Counted from the first letter of the stretch, positions 44,624 through 54,098 are shown. The stretch: DNA of 64,000 nucleotides from Candidatus Rokuibacteriota bacterium (GCA_003220495.1 QHSP01000037.1:1-64000), one strand, 5' to 3'. Notes: generated by a model from the letters alone, not told the origin. Numbers and translations: made by a program.

Positions 44624-46114
44624 TCAGAGATCCCCGAGCCCCAGCTCCTCCCACCGCTCGCGCACCCGCGCCTCGTCGTCGGGCGACGGGCGTACCGTCG
44701 GCGGGAACCGTTCGCCGCCCCACTCGGCGCGGCGCGCGAGCTTCCACGAGCGTGTCGCATCGATCAGCACCCGGTTCCAGAGTCCGGTGCCGAGCTGCGC
44801 CACGTCCCGATCTTCCGGCGGAGTGCTCGGGTCGATCGGCGAGCCGAAGATCCCAGGGAAGACGACGATGCCGTCCTGCCCGGCGTTGACCCGATGCGCG
44901 AACGCCCAGTCGACCTGCTCGTACGAGGCGGGGTCGATGTCCTCCTCGACCACGGTGACGTGCTTGTAGCGGTACTGCGCCGCGCTCGAGCCCCAGAGCG
45001 CCGCCGCGATCTGCTTGGGCTGGCCCTGGTACGCCTTCTTGATCTGGACGACGATGTTCACGCCGTTGGTGATCGGGGGAACGAAGACGTCGCGCACGCC
45101 GGGAATCCCGGCCGCCGTCAGGATGTTCCACGCGATCGCCGCGCGCTGGACCGACGACATCACGCTGTTCTCGCTGTACGAGCCGGGCAAGGTGCCCTCG
45201 AGGCAGCCCCGGAAAATCGGATCGCGGCGGTGCGTGACGCACGTCACCTGCATCGTGGGACGCGGCGTCGGCACGTCCGAGACGTAGCCGGTAAACTCGC
45301 CGAACGGTCCCTCGGTCTCGTACGTCGCCGGATCGTCGCTGATGAACCCCTCGATCACGATCTCCGCGCTGGCCGGCACCTCCAGGTCGACCGTCTCGCA
45401 GCGGACCAGCTCGGCGGGCTCGCCGCGATAGGCGCCCATCACGTCCCACTCGCACACGCCGGTCGGAATCGGCGAGCCTGCCAGGAACGGCATGATCGGG
45501 TCCCAGCCGATCACGCAGGCGACCGGCATCGGCTCTCGGCGGGCCGAGTACTTCAAGAAGTGCTGGCCCCAGTGCTGCCCGCCCTTGATGAGCAGGAACG
45601 GCGCCGTGTTCTTCTGGCCGATCATGCCGCGGTAGATGCCGACGTTCATCGCGCGCGTCTCCGGATCGCGGGTGACGATTCCGGAGAACGTGTGGATGTA
45701 GCGCCCCCCCTCGAGGTAATGCCACTTCGGGACTGGAAACTCCGTCTGGTCGATGTCATTGCCGTGGACGACCACGTCCTTGACGGGGCCGCTCGCGACG
45801 ATCTTCGGTGCGATCGTCTGACGATTCGTCTTCATGACGTGCTGCACCAGGTCGCGATTGGACGCATCCTTGGGAAACCCGAGCGAGAGCGCCAGCCGGC
45901 CGACGCTCCCGAGGCCGCTGATGAAGAGCTTCGTGCAGCGCCCGGCCTCGTAGCCCTTGATGCGCTCGAAGAGCAGCGCGGGCCCTTTTTTCTCGAGCAC
46001 CCGGCGCGCGATGGCGCCGAGCTCGCGGTCCCAGTCGACCTCGGCCGTGATGCGCCGCAGCTCGCCGTCCTTGTCGAGCCGCGCGATCCACTCACGCATG
46101 TCGACGAAGCTCAT
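44624..46114 (-). CDS. UbiD family decarboxylase
   Basis: 496 aa. UbiD fold with the prenyl-FMN site: IYRGMIGQKN, KGGQHWGQHF, the Glu-rich motif ETEGPFGEFTGY and PGSYSENSVMSSVQRAA. Reversible decarboxylation of aromatic or unsaturated acids using prenylated FMN, which requires a UbiX enzyme not seen here. Sits in a coupled array with CoA ligases, enoyl-CoA hydratase and LLM oxidoreductase. Confidence 0.93.
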   Translation of the reverse strand: MSFVDMREWIARLDKDGELRRITAEVDWDRELGAIARRVLEKKGPALLFERIKGYEAGRCTKLFISGLGSVGRLALSLGFPKDASNRDLVQHVMKTNRQTIAPKIVASGPVKDVVVHGNDIDQTEFPVPKWHYLEGGRYIHTFSGIVTRDPETRAMNVGIYRGMIGQKNTAPFLLIKGGQHWGQHFLKYSARREPMPVACVIGWDPIMPFLAGSPIPTGVCEWDVMGAYRGEPAELVRCETVDLEVPASAEIVIEGFISDDPATYETEGPFGEFTGYVSDVPTPRPTMQVTCVTHRRDPIFRGCLEGTLPGSYSENSVMSSVQRAAIAWNILTAAGIPGVRDVFVPPITNGVNIVVQIKKAYQGQPKQIAAALWGSSAAQYRYKHVTVVEEDIDPASYEQVDWAFAHRVNAGQDGIVVFPGIFGSPIDPSTPPEDRDVAQLGTGLWNRVLIDATRSWKLARRAEWGGERFPPTVRPSPDDEARVRERWEELGLGDL

Positions 46115-46151
46115 CGCCCCGGCCTCCTTTTCCTCGAGCGCTCGGCGGCGC

Positions 46152-47159
46152 TCATCCGCCGAGCGCCGGCGCGACCTCGCCGAGGAAGCGCTTGAACTGG
46201 CCCACCTGGTCCCAGGAGCCGAAGCGCAGCGCCATGTGGCCGACGCCGGCCGCGAAGTATGCGGAGAGCTCTTGCGCGCACTGCGTGGGGCCGCCGGCGA
46301 TGGTCCACTGCTCGACGAACTCGCGTGAGAACTTCGACGTGTAGTACGTGTCCAGGAAGGCCTTGGTCTCCTCGAGCCCCTTCTGACGATCCTCGTTGAT
46401 GTTGATGTTGTGATAGAGCGCGCTGCCGAGCTTCGTCGGATCCCGGCCTTCCTCGCGCGCCATCGCGCCGATGCGGCTCCACTGCCGCCGGAACTCGTCC
46501 GGCGAGAGCTTGTTCGTCATCCAGCCGTCGGCGTGGCGCGCGATGCGTCGGAACGAGCGCTCGATGACCGCCTCCGACGCCGACGCGCCGCCCTTCCACG
46601 TGAGGCCGGTGGGATTGGACGCGATCCATATCGGGCACGGCTGCTGCACGGGCCGCGGCTCGAGCGTCACGTTCTCGAACGAGTAGAACCGGCCCTGGTG
46701 CGAGACGTTCTTGCCGCCGAAGAGGCGGCGCAGCACGGCGATCCCTTCCTCGAGTCGTCCCACGCGCTCGGCCGACGCGATGGACATGACGTCGTGCTCG
46801 GCGGCCTGCGCGGCGTTCGCCTCGCTCGGCCCGCCCAGGCACACCGCGAGCAATGTCCGACCTCCGGAAAGCACGTCGAGGCTCGCCCACTGATGCGCGA
46901 GCATGACCGGATGGCGGTGCACGAACGTCGCCATGCAGCCGACGCCCAGACGCAGCTTCGTCGTCACGGCCGCCAGCGCGGAGAGCAAGGTCACCGACTC
47001 GAGGCGCGGCTTGGCCAGGAGACTGTCGCCGGCCCAGACGGCGTCGAAGAAGCCGGAGCGCTCGGCCTGCACCGTGAGGTCGACGAGATCCGGCACCTTG
47101 ACGGCGCCGAGCACGACCGCGCGATTCGCGAGGATCAATCCGAACGAAGAGGGGGCCAT
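46152..47159 (-). CDS. LLM class flavin-dependent oxidoreductase
   Basis: 335 aa. Luciferase-like barrel: FFDAVWAGDSLLAKPRLE, LRLGVGCMATFVHRHPVMLA, LDVLSGGRTLLAVCLGGPSE, PIWIASNP. The cofactor is FMN or F420. It starts three bases after the enoyl-CoA hydratase stop and precedes ubiD by 37 bases. Substrate unknown; not a close copy of the 39908-40993 protein. Confidence 0.9.
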   Translation of the reverse strand: MAPSSFGLILANRAVVLGAVKVPDLVDLTVQAERSGFFDAVWAGDSLLAKPRLESVTLLSALAAVTTKLRLGVGCMATFVHRHPVMLAHQWASLDVLSGGRTLLAVCLGGPSEANAAQAAEHDVMSIASAERVGRLEEGIAVLRRLFGGKNVSHQGRFYSFENVTLEPRPVQQPCPIWIASNPTGLTWKGGASASEAVIERSFRRIARHADGWMTNKLSPDEFRRQWSRIGAMAREEGRDPTKLGSALYHNININEDRQKGLEETKAFLDTYYTSKFSREFVEQWTIAGGPTQCAQELSAYFAAGVGHMALRFGSWDQVGQFKRFLGEVAPALGG

Positions 47160-47162
47160 TGC

Positions 47163-47930
47163 TTACCTCCCGGTGTACTTGGGCGGCCGCTTCTCCAGGA
47201 AGGCGGTCACGCCCTCCGCGTAGTCGTGGGTGGAGCGGAGCCACGCGTACGCCTTGCGCTCGAGCTCGAGCGCGGTCTCGAGCGGCGCCTCGGCACCACG
47301 ATTGAGTACCATCTTCAAGGTGCGGAGCGCCAGCGGCGCACGATCGGCGAGCTCGCCGGCCAAGGCGGCTACCGCCTCGTCGAGCTTGTCGTCCGGCACC
47401 GCCATGGTGATGAGCCCCCACGCCTCGGCCCGCTCCGCCGAGATCCGCTGCCCGGTCATCATGAAGAGCTTGCCGCGCGTCATGCCGATCAGCCGCAGCG
47501 CGCGCTGGGTGCCGCCGCTGCCGGGGATCATCCCCAGGCGAACCTCCGGGAACGCGAACTCGGACCGCACGGTGGCCAGCCGGAAGTCGCAGGCGACGGC
47601 CAGCTCGAGACCGGCCCCCATCGTATACCCGTCGATGGCGGCGATGACCGGCTTGCGGCACCGTTCGGCGGCCGTGAGCGTGTCGCCCCACAGCTCGAGA
47701 TCGGCGGGCTCCTGCTGGAGGAACTCGGACACGTCGCCGCCGGCGCTGAACGCCTTGCCGCCCGCGCCGCGGATCACGACCACGCGGACGCTCTCGTCGC
47801 CCTCGAGCCCCGCGAAGATGCCGGGGAACTCGCTGCGCATCGCGACGGTCATCGTGTTCATCCGGGGCTGGCGATCGATCCAGATGGTCGCCACGGCCCC
47901 GGCGCGCTCGACTCGAAGAAACTCGCTCAT
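47163..47930 (-). CDS. Enoyl-CoA hydratase/isomerase family protein
   Basis: 255 aa from the ATG at 47930, overlapping the ligase stop (ATGA). Crotonase signatures: AGGKAFSAGGDVSEFLQQ, AAIDGYTMGAGLELAVACDF and EVRLGMIPGSGGTQRALRLI with both oxyanion-hole segments and a plausible catalytic acid. Hydrates or isomerises an enoyl-CoA made by the ligase encoded just upstream. Confidence 0.92.
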   Translation of the reverse strand: MSEFLRVERAGAVATIWIDRQPRMNTMTVAMRSEFPGIFAGLEGDESVRVVVIRGAGGKAFSAGGDVSEFLQQEPADLELWGDTLTAAERCRKPVIAAIDGYTMGAGLELAVACDFRLATVRSEFAFPEVRLGMIPGSGGTQRALRLIGMTRGKLFMMTGQRISAERAEAWGLITMAVPDDKLDEAVAALAGELADRAPLALRTLKMVLNRGAEAPLETALELERKAYAWLRSTHDYAEGVTAFLEKRPPKYTGR

Positions 47931-49519
47931 GGTCGCACCTCCGTGTACTGGCCGTCGCGCAGCAGGCGCCGCAGTATCTTGCCCGAGGCCGTCTTGGGGA
48001 TCTCGGCGACGAACACGAAGCGGCGCGGCCGCTTGAAGCTCGCGAGGTCGCCGCTCGTCCGGCAGTGATGATCGAGCGTCTCCGCCGTCAGCGCGCCGGC
48101 GGGCACGACGAAGGCGACCACTCGCTCGCCCCACTTCTCGTCGGGCTCCCCAATCACCGCCACGTCCCTCACGCCAGCGTGGCGGGCCAGCACGTCCTCG
48201 ACCTCGACCGGATGGATGTTCTCGCCACCGCTGATGATCATGTCGTCGACGCGCCCGGCGACCCAGAGGTCGCCCTCCGGGTCGATCCAGCCCATGTCGC
48301 CCGTGAAGTACCAACCCTCGCGCAACGCCCTCGCGTCGGCGTCGGGGCGGTTCCAGTACCCGGCGAACGCTTCGTCCGACTCGAGGCTCGCGATGATCTC
48401 ACCTTTGACCCCGGGGCCCGCGATCTCGTCTGGCCCGACGCGCCGCTCGGCGCTGGCGACGACGACCCGCAACGCCGAGTGGATCCCCGGCCGGCCCGCG
48501 CAGCCGGGCTTGGTGCGCACGTCGGGATGGATCGAGAACGTGTAGATCTCGGTCGAGCCGTAGTGGTTCACGAAGACGTCGGGACGGAACGTCTTCGCGC
48601 ACGCCTCGGTGAGCGGCGCCAGCATCGGCGCCCCGGCGTAGGCGAGCTTGCGTACGGAGGACACGTCGCTTCGCGTCAGCTCTGGAGCGTGCGTCAGCTC
48701 CCAGAATAGCGTCGGGATCAGGTAGAGCGCGGTGAGCCGCTCGTCAGCGATCAGCTGGAGCGCGCCCTTGCTCGACCAGTCGGGCTGGCAGACAAAGCAG
48801 CCGTTGACTGCCGCCAGACTGGTCAGCGCGTGAATCCCCATCGTGTGATAGAGCGGCATGACGCCCAGCGTGCGCTCGCCCCACGTGTAACCGCACTGGA
48901 TCACGTGCGCCATCGCACCCGCGTAGTGGTTTTTGTGCGTGCGCGGTACTCCTTTCGGACGCCCCGTTGTTCCGGACGTGTAGAGAATCAGCGAGAGATC
49001 ACTCTCGCTTGGCGGCTCGGGGAGGGGGGCGGCGGGGGGCGGGGGGGTCCCACTTCGCCGCACGGCACCCCCCCGCCCCCCGCCGTCCCCCTCCCCGAGT
49101 ACGTCGTCGAAGGACATCGATCCGGTCGGTGGTGCGTCGCCGACGAACACGAGATCGGTCAGGGTGCCGCGCGCGGCTTCGCGCATAGGGCCGGAAGTCG
49201 AGTCTTCGAACAGCGCGATGCGCGCGCCGGAGTCTTCGAGCAGGTAGCGGAGCTCGTTCGCCGCCAAGCGAAAATTCACGGGGACGGCGACACTGCCGAG
49301 CTTCTGAAGCGCCCAGTAGGCGATGACGTGCTCGAGGCGATTACGGAGGACGAGCAGCACGCGCGCGCCGTGTGCGACGCCGAGCCGGGCGAATCCCCGG
49401 GCCACCGCGATCGCGCGCGCGTCGAGCTCGGCGTACGTGAGCCGCCGCCGGCCGTCGACGACGGCCTCGGCGTCGGGTCGGCGGAGCGCGGCGCGCGCGA
49501 GGAGGGCCCCGAGCGTCAC
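47927..49519 (-). CDS. AMP-dependent acyl-CoA ligase with a GC-hairpin insertion
   Basis: 530 aa from the GTG at 49519, overlapping the MDR stop (GTGA). ANL-family motifs: LILYTSGTTGRPKGVPRTHK, VNHYGSTEIYTFS, GWYFTGDMGWIDPEGDLWVA, GRVDDMIISGGENIHP and the terminal Lys in PKTASGKILRRLL. Just before the first motif the protein carries a low-complexity stretch (GEGDGGGRGGAVRRSGTPPP) encoded by a long inverted repeat; the linker there is normally short and variable, so activity may survive. Confidence 0.88.
   Translation of the reverse strand: MTLGALLARAALRRPDAEAVVDGRRRLTYAELDARAIAVARGFARLGVAHGARVLLVLRNRLEHVIAYWALQKLGSVAVPVNFRLAANELRYLLEDSGARIALFEDSTSGPMREAARGTLTDLVFVGDAPPTGSMSFDDVLGEGDGGGRGGAVRRSGTPPPPAAPLPEPPSESDLSLILYTSGTTGRPKGVPRTHKNHYAGAMAHVIQCGYTWGERTLGVMPLYHTMGIHALTSLAAVNGCFVCQPDWSSKGALQLIADERLTALYLIPTLFWELTHAPELTRSDVSSVRKLAYAGAPMLAPLTEACAKTFRPDVFVNHYGSTEIYTFSIHPDVRTKPGCAGRPGIHSALRVVVASAERRVGPDEIAGPGVKGEIIASLESDEAFAGYWNRPDADARALREGWYFTGDMGWIDPEGDLWVAGRVDDMIISGGENIHPVEVEDVLARHAGVRDVAVIGEPDEKWGERVVAFVVPAGALTAETLDHHCRTSGDLASFKRPRRFVFVAEIPKTASGKILRRLLRDGQYTEVRP
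49016..49099. repeat. 33-base GC inverted repeat inside the ligase gene
   Basis: Arms 49016-49048 and 49067-49099 are complementary with a single mismatch and enclose an 18-base spacer. The plus-strand left arm is almost all G (runs of 4, 6, 2, 6 and 7), so it can also form a G-quadruplex. The unit is 84 bases (28 codons) and keeps the reading frame. Confidence 0.9.
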
Positions 49520-50544
49520 GAGACCAGCAGGACCTTCCCCTTGTTCTTGCGATCCAGCACGTGCTGCACGGCGGCGCGCGCGTCCTTCAGCGGGAACGCG
49601 CGGTCGACGACCGGGCGGAGCTGTCCCCGGACCACGTGGTCGAGGACCGTTTTCAGCTCGACGATCGAGCCCAGATTGGTCCCGAGGATCCTGAGGTTCT
49701 TCGAGTAGACGTGCCGCAGGTCGAGGCGGCCCCAGTGGGTATCGTGGGAGCCGATCGTGACGAGCTTGCCGAGCCGGGTCAGCGCGTAGACCGATCGCTC
49801 GAAGGTGTCGCCGCCGATGTGCTCGACGACCACGTCGACCCCGCGCTTGCCGGTCCACTTCTTCGTCTCCTCGACGAAATCTTGCGTGCGGTAGTTCACG
49901 ACGTGCTCGGCGCCGAGTGCCTTGGCGAACTCCACCTTGTCGTCGGAGCCGACCGTCGTGATGACCCGGGCGCCGCAGAGGCGCGCGATCTGGATCGCCG
50001 CGCTGCCCACGCCGCTGCCGGCGGCCTGGACCAGCACGGTCTGTCCGGGTCGGAGCTCCGCCTGCGCCACCAGCGCGTGCCACGAGGTGAGCATCGCGAG
50101 CGGCACCGCGGCGCCCGCCTCGAACCCGATCGCCTCGGGCAGCGGCAACACGTTGGCCGCCGGCGCCTGGACCAGCTCGGCGTAGCCGCCGTCCTTGTGG
50201 GCGCCGAGGTACCCGTAGCGCACGCACACCGTCCGTTCGCCGAGCAGGCAGTACTCGCAGCGGCCGCACGCGAAGCCGGGAAAGATGATCACGCGCTGGC
50301 CGCGCGCGAGGCCGGTCACGCCGGCTCCCGTCGCCTCGACCGTGCCCGTCACTTCGCAGCCGTTCACGTGGGGCAGCCCCTCGGGCGGCGGGAAGCGACC
50401 GTCCAGCAGCAGCATGTCCACCTGGTTGAGCGCGCACGCGCGCACGCGGATCAGCGCCTCGCCGGCTCCGATCGTGGGATCGCGATAGTCCTCGTAGAGG
50501 ATCTTCTCGGCGCCACCGTGCTCCCGGAAGAGCGCGGCCTTCAA
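49516..50544 (-). CDS. Zinc-binding MDR dehydrogenase / quinone-oxidoreductase-like
   Basis: 342 aa medium-chain dehydrogenase. Catalytic-domain opening MKAALFREHGGAEKI, NGCEVTGTV, structural zinc lobe CGRCEYCLLGERTVC, Rossmann motif LVQAAGSGVGSAAIQ. NAD(P)H-dependent oxidation or reduction of an alcohol or enoyl substrate. Second gene of the catabolic array. Confidence 0.9.
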   Translation of the reverse strand: MKAALFREHGGAEKILYEDYRDPTIGAGEALIRVRACALNQVDMLLLDGRFPPPEGLPHVNGCEVTGTVEATGAGVTGLARGQRVIIFPGFACGRCEYCLLGERTVCVRYGYLGAHKDGGYAELVQAPAANVLPLPEAIGFEAGAAVPLAMLTSWHALVAQAELRPGQTVLVQAAGSGVGSAAIQIARLCGARVITTVGSDDKVEFAKALGAEHVVNYRTQDFVEETKKWTGKRGVDVVVEHIGGDTFERSVYALTRLGKLVTIGSHDTHWGRLDLRHVYSKNLRILGTNLGSIVELKTVLDHVVRGQLRPVVDRAFPLKDARAAVQHVLDRKNKGKVLLVS

Positions 50545-51866
50545 AACGGCACCTCCGTCCGCTCGTCGCGAACGCGACGAGCCTTGTGGTCCCAGCGCGG
50601 GAGCGACCCCGGCTCACCGATGTCGACCGTGACGCGAATCCCGAGCCCGATCCTGAGATCGTCGGCGAGCTTCGCCTGGAGCGTGCCGCGATCGCCGAGC
50701 GAGAGCGACGGCGACGGATCGATGCGGATCAGGATGTCGTCGAGTCCTTCGAGCCGCCGGAGGACGATCTGGAACTCGTCGACGTCCGCGTGCGGCCGCA
50801 CCAGCTCTTCGACGCGCCGGGGATAGACGATCACCCCGCGAATCTTCTTCATGTCGTCGAGCCGCCCGAGCACACCGCCCTCGAACGCGGTCAACGTGCG
50901 CCCGCACGGGCAGCGCCGATCGGCCAGCTGGACAATGTCGCGCGTCCGGTAGCGAAGGAGCGGCATCGCCTTGCGATAGAGGCTCGTGAACACCAGCTCG
51001 CCGCGCTCGCCCGGCTTGACCGGGCGCCCGTGCTCGTCGAGCACCTCGGGATAGCAGTAATCCTCGTTCACGTGCGTGAGCCCCGAACGCGCCTCGCACT
51101 CGAAGCCCCACGCCGCGATCTCGGTCAGCCCCGGCAGGTCGTACGCGCGGGCCCCGAACGCCGCCTCGATCTTCGCCCGGGTAGCCGGAATGGACGCGCC
51201 GGGCTCGCCGGTGTGCCAGGTGATCCGGATCTTCGTATCCTTCGCGAGGTCGATACCTTTCTTCGCCGCGGCCTCACCTAGGAAGAGCGCGTACGATGGC
51301 GTGCAGCCGAGCACCGTGATCGGATAGTTCAGGAGCGCATCGATCCGCTGGTCGGTCGAGAGACCGCCGACCGGGAAGACGAGGCAGCCGAGATCCTGCG
51401 CGGCGTAGAAGCCGGACCAGTAGCCGATCCACGGACCGTACGAGAAGGCCGCCATCACGACGTCCGACTTGCGCACGCCGAAGGCGAAGAGCGCGCGTGC
51501 GTAGGAATGATAGAAGCCGTACCAGTCCTCTCGCGTGTCGAGGAACGCGAGCGGCCGGCCCGTCGTGGCCGAGGTCATGTGGATGCGGAGCACGTCGTCG
51601 AGCGGCACGGCGAGGACGTCCCCCCACGGCGGCTTCTCCGCCTGGTTTTCCTTCAGCTCGTCCTTGGTCGTGAAGGGTAGCTTCGGAAGGTCGTCGAGCG
51701 TGCGGACGGCCGCCGGCTTAATGCCGGCCGCCTCGAGCTTGCGTCGATAGAACGGGCTCGCCGCCGCGGCGTGAGCCAGCTGCTCGCGCAGGCGCCGTGT
51801 CTGCACCCGCGCCATCTCGGCGCGTGACGCGCGCTCGAAACGCGGCTCGAGATAGCGGGAGGGCAT
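50541..51866 (-). CDS. Phenylacetate-CoA ligase family protein
   Basis: 441 aa PaaK-type adenylate-forming enzyme: IHMTSATTGRPLAFLDTRED, LPGLTEIAAWGFECEA, RYRTRDIVQLADRRCPCGRT and GRLDDMKKIRGVIVYPRRVE. Homologous to the ligase at 20541-21806, but the P-loop has SATTG rather than SGTSG. First gene of the eight-gene catabolic array, starting ~11 bases after the CoxG-like gene. Confidence 0.9.
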   Translation of the reverse strand: MPSRYLEPRFERASRAEMARVQTRRLREQLAHAAAASPFYRRKLEAAGIKPAAVRTLDDLPKLPFTTKDELKENQAEKPPWGDVLAVPLDDVLRIHMTSATTGRPLAFLDTREDWYGFYHSYARALFAFGVRKSDVVMAAFSYGPWIGYWSGFYAAQDLGCLVFPVGGLSTDQRIDALLNYPITVLGCTPSYALFLGEAAAKKGIDLAKDTKIRITWHTGEPGASIPATRAKIEAAFGARAYDLPGLTEIAAWGFECEARSGLTHVNEDYCYPEVLDEHGRPVKPGERGELVFTSLYRKAMPLLRYRTRDIVQLADRRCPCGRTLTAFEGGVLGRLDDMKKIRGVIVYPRRVEELVRPHADVDEFQIVLRRLEGLDDILIRIDPSPSLSLGDRGTLQAKLADDLRIGLGIRVTVDIGEPGSLPRWDHKARRVRDERTEVPF

Positions 51867-51877
51867 GCGATGTCGGG

Positions 51878-52318
51878 TCAGGCGGTCGTCAGCAGCTCGC
51901 CCATCCGGTTGAAGAACTGATCGGCCATCATCTTCGAAACGCCGCCGAGCATCCGCTGGCCGACACCGGCGATGAGCCCGCCGATCTGGACGTCCGCGCT
52001 GTATGCGACGCGCGTGCCACCGTCGATCTCCGTCAGGGTGATCACCGTATCGGAGCGGACGAATCCCGGCCCGCCGCTTCCCTCGGCGCTCAGGCGATAG
52101 GACTCGGGCGGCTTCTTGTCCAACAGCCGCACCTTGCCCTCGAAGGTCCCCTTCACCGCGGCCACGCCGATCTTGAGCGTCGCCTTGTACTCGTCGGAGC
52201 CGACCAGCTCGAGCTTCTCGCAGCCGGGGATCGCCTTCTGGAGTGTCACGGGATCGAGAAAGGCATTCCAGACCTTCTCGCGTGGCGCCTTCACCTCGTA
52301 CGAGCCTTCAAGCTTCAT
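51878..52318 (-). CDS. CoxG-like SRPBCC protein
   Basis: 146 aa START/SRPBCC fold: MKLEGSYEVKAPREKVWNAF, LQKAIPGCEKLELVG, GGTRVAYSADVQIGGLIAGV and GQRMLGGVSKMMADQFF. Such proteins were named for carbon monoxide dehydrogenase subunit G and bind hydrophobic ligands or help recruit molybdenum hydroxylases to the membrane. No CO dehydrogenase genes are adjacent; the only molybdenum hydroxylase here is the hcr set at 27-31 kb. Confidence 0.88.
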   Translation of the reverse strand: MKLEGSYEVKAPREKVWNAFLDPVTLQKAIPGCEKLELVGSDEYKATLKIGVAAVKGTFEGKVRLLDKKPPESYRLSAEGSGGPGFVRSDTVITLTEIDGGTRVAYSADVQIGGLIAGVGQRMLGGVSKMMADQFFNRMGELLTTA

Positions 52319-52372
52319 CGGTAGCTCTCCTTACTAGAGAATGTCGCGCGGAGTCAAGGCGCGACCGGCCGC

Positions 52373-53572
52373 TCACGCGAGCCGCGTCAGGGCCGCCGCC
52401 ATCCGCGACAGGCCGTCGCTGATGAGCGCCGCGCTGGTCGCGTACGACAGCCGCACGTGATCGTCCGAGCCGAAGTCGACGCCTGGCACGACGGCCACCT
52501 TCGCCTCCTCGAGGAGGAACGCGGTCACGTCGAGGGAGCCCTTGAGGATCTTCAAGCCCTCGGCGGATCTCCACGCTCGTCCGAACAGTCCGGAGACGTT
52601 CGCGAACGCGTAGAACGCGCCCTTCGGCATGACGCAAGAGACGCCGGGCAGCGTGTTGAGCCCCTGCACGATGAGGTGGCGGCGCCGGTCGAACTCGCCG
52701 GCCATCTTGGCGACATCGTCCTGGGGTCCGGCGAGCGCCTCGACGGCGGCCCACTGGGCGACCGACGACGGGTTCGACGTCACCTGGCTCTGGACGTCCG
52801 TCATGGCGCGAATGAGCTCGCGCGGGCCGGCGGCGAAGCCGATGCGCCAGCCGGTCATCGCGTACGCTTTCGAGCACGTGTTGATGGTCAACGTGCGCGC
52901 CTGGATCTCCGGGCCGAGACCGGCGATCGACACGTGCCGCCCCTCGAACGTGAGCGCCTCGTAGCACTCGTCGGACACGACCAGGAGCTTGCGCTCCACG
53001 GCGAGCGCGGCGACGGCGGCCAGCGCCGCCGGAGAGAACACGGCGCCCGTCGGATTGTTGGGGCTGTTCAGGATGATCGCCTTCGTCCGCGGCGTGAGGG
53101 CCGCGCGCAGCCGCTCCGGGTCCAGGTCGAAGCCGGTTCGCTCCTGGGTCGGGACGGCGACCGGCACCGCGCCGACGAGCCGCGCCTGCTCGGGGTAGGA
53201 GACCCAGAACGGGCTCGGCACGAGGACCTCGTCACCCGGATTCAAGAGGGCCACGACCATGTTGAACAGCGTGTGCTTGGCGCCGCACGAGATCAGAACG
53301 TCCGCCGGCTCGTAGGCGAGGCCGTTGTCGCGCTTGAATTTGCCGCAGACAGCGGCCCGCAGCTCCGGGACGCCGCCGACCTCGGTGTACTTCGTGTGGC
53401 CCTGGCGCATCGCCTGGATCGCCGCGTCCTTGATCCGCTCGGGCGTGTCGAAGTCAGGCTCACCCGCGCCGAACGAGATCACGTCGACGCCGCGACGGCG
53501 AAGCTCACGCGCCTTCGCCTGCACGGCGAGCGTCGACGATGGGGCAAGCGTCTTCAAGCGATCGGCCAGCAC
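52373..53572 (-). CDS. PLP-dependent aspartate aminotransferase (class I)
   Basis: 399 aa. Fold-type I aminotransferase: FGAGEPDFDTPERIKDAA, NSPNNPTGAVFSP, the PLP Asp in VSDECYEAL, PLP Lys in TCSKAYAMTGWRIGF and a C-terminal substrate Arg in HVRLSYATS. Most similar in layout to bacterial AspC/AatA enzymes that also accept prephenate or aromatic keto acids. Follows coaD on the same strand. Confidence 0.9.
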   Translation of the reverse strand: MLADRLKTLAPSSTLAVQAKARELRRRGVDVISFGAGEPDFDTPERIKDAAIQAMRQGHTKYTEVGGVPELRAAVCGKFKRDNGLAYEPADVLISCGAKHTLFNMVVALLNPGDEVLVPSPFWVSYPEQARLVGAVPVAVPTQERTGFDLDPERLRAALTPRTKAIILNSPNNPTGAVFSPAALAAVAALAVERKLLVVSDECYEALTFEGRHVSIAGLGPEIQARTLTINTCSKAYAMTGWRIGFAAGPRELIRAMTDVQSQVTSNPSSVAQWAAVEALAGPQDDVAKMAGEFDRRRHLIVQGLNTLPGVSCVMPKGAFYAFANVSGLFGRAWRSAEGLKILKGSLDVTAFLLEEAKVAVVPGVDFGSDDHVRLSYATSAALISDGLSRMAAALTRLA

Positions 53573-53603
53573 GGCGTGGCTCCTTCGGCGGCGGACCGCC
53601 GCG

Positions 53604-54089
53604 TTACTTGGGAGGGTACTTCTCGGCCAGTCGCTTCTCGACGATCGGCGGCACCATGCCGGCTACCGACGTGCCGAAGCTGGCGACTTCCTTGATCAGG
53701 CGCGAGGAGATGTACGTGTACTTCTCGTGGGGCATCAAGAAGACGGTCTCGACGGTGCTGCGCAGCTTCCGATTCATCAGCGCCATCTGGAACTCGTATT
53801 CGAAATCGGAGACGGCGCGGATCCCGCGCACGATGCAGTCGGCGCGCTCGCGCGCCACGAGGTCGATCAGGAGCCCGTCGAAGGCGACGATACGAAAGTT
53901 GCTGAGATCCGACGTGGCCTCGTCGATCATCTCGAGCCGCTCCTTCACGGAGAAGAGCGGTTGCTTCGACGGATTGGCGACGACCGCGACGATGAGCTCG
54001 TCGAAGATTTGCAGGCTACGCTGGATGACGTCGACGTGACCGTTGTGGATGGGATCGAACATGCCGGGATAGACGGCGCGTTTGGCCAC
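53604..54089 (-). CDS. coaD: Phosphopantetheine adenylyltransferase
   Basis: 161 aa, the expected CoaD length. Nucleotidyltransferase motif YPGMFDPIHNGHVDVI (His where Thr is common), LIDLVARERADCIVRGIRAV, MPHEKYTYISSRLIKEVASF. Transfers AMP to 4'-phosphopantetheine in CoA biosynthesis. Directly follows rsmD, a very common pairing. Confidence 0.95.
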   Translation of the reverse strand: MAKRAVYPGMFDPIHNGHVDVIQRSLQIFDELIVAVVANPSKQPLFSVKERLEMIDEATSDLSNFRIVAFDGLLIDLVARERADCIVRGIRAVSDFEYEFQMALMNRKLRSTVETVFLMPHEKYTYISSRLIKEVASFGTSVAGMVPPIVEKRLAEKYPPK

Positions 54090-54098
54090 GGCGGTAGG

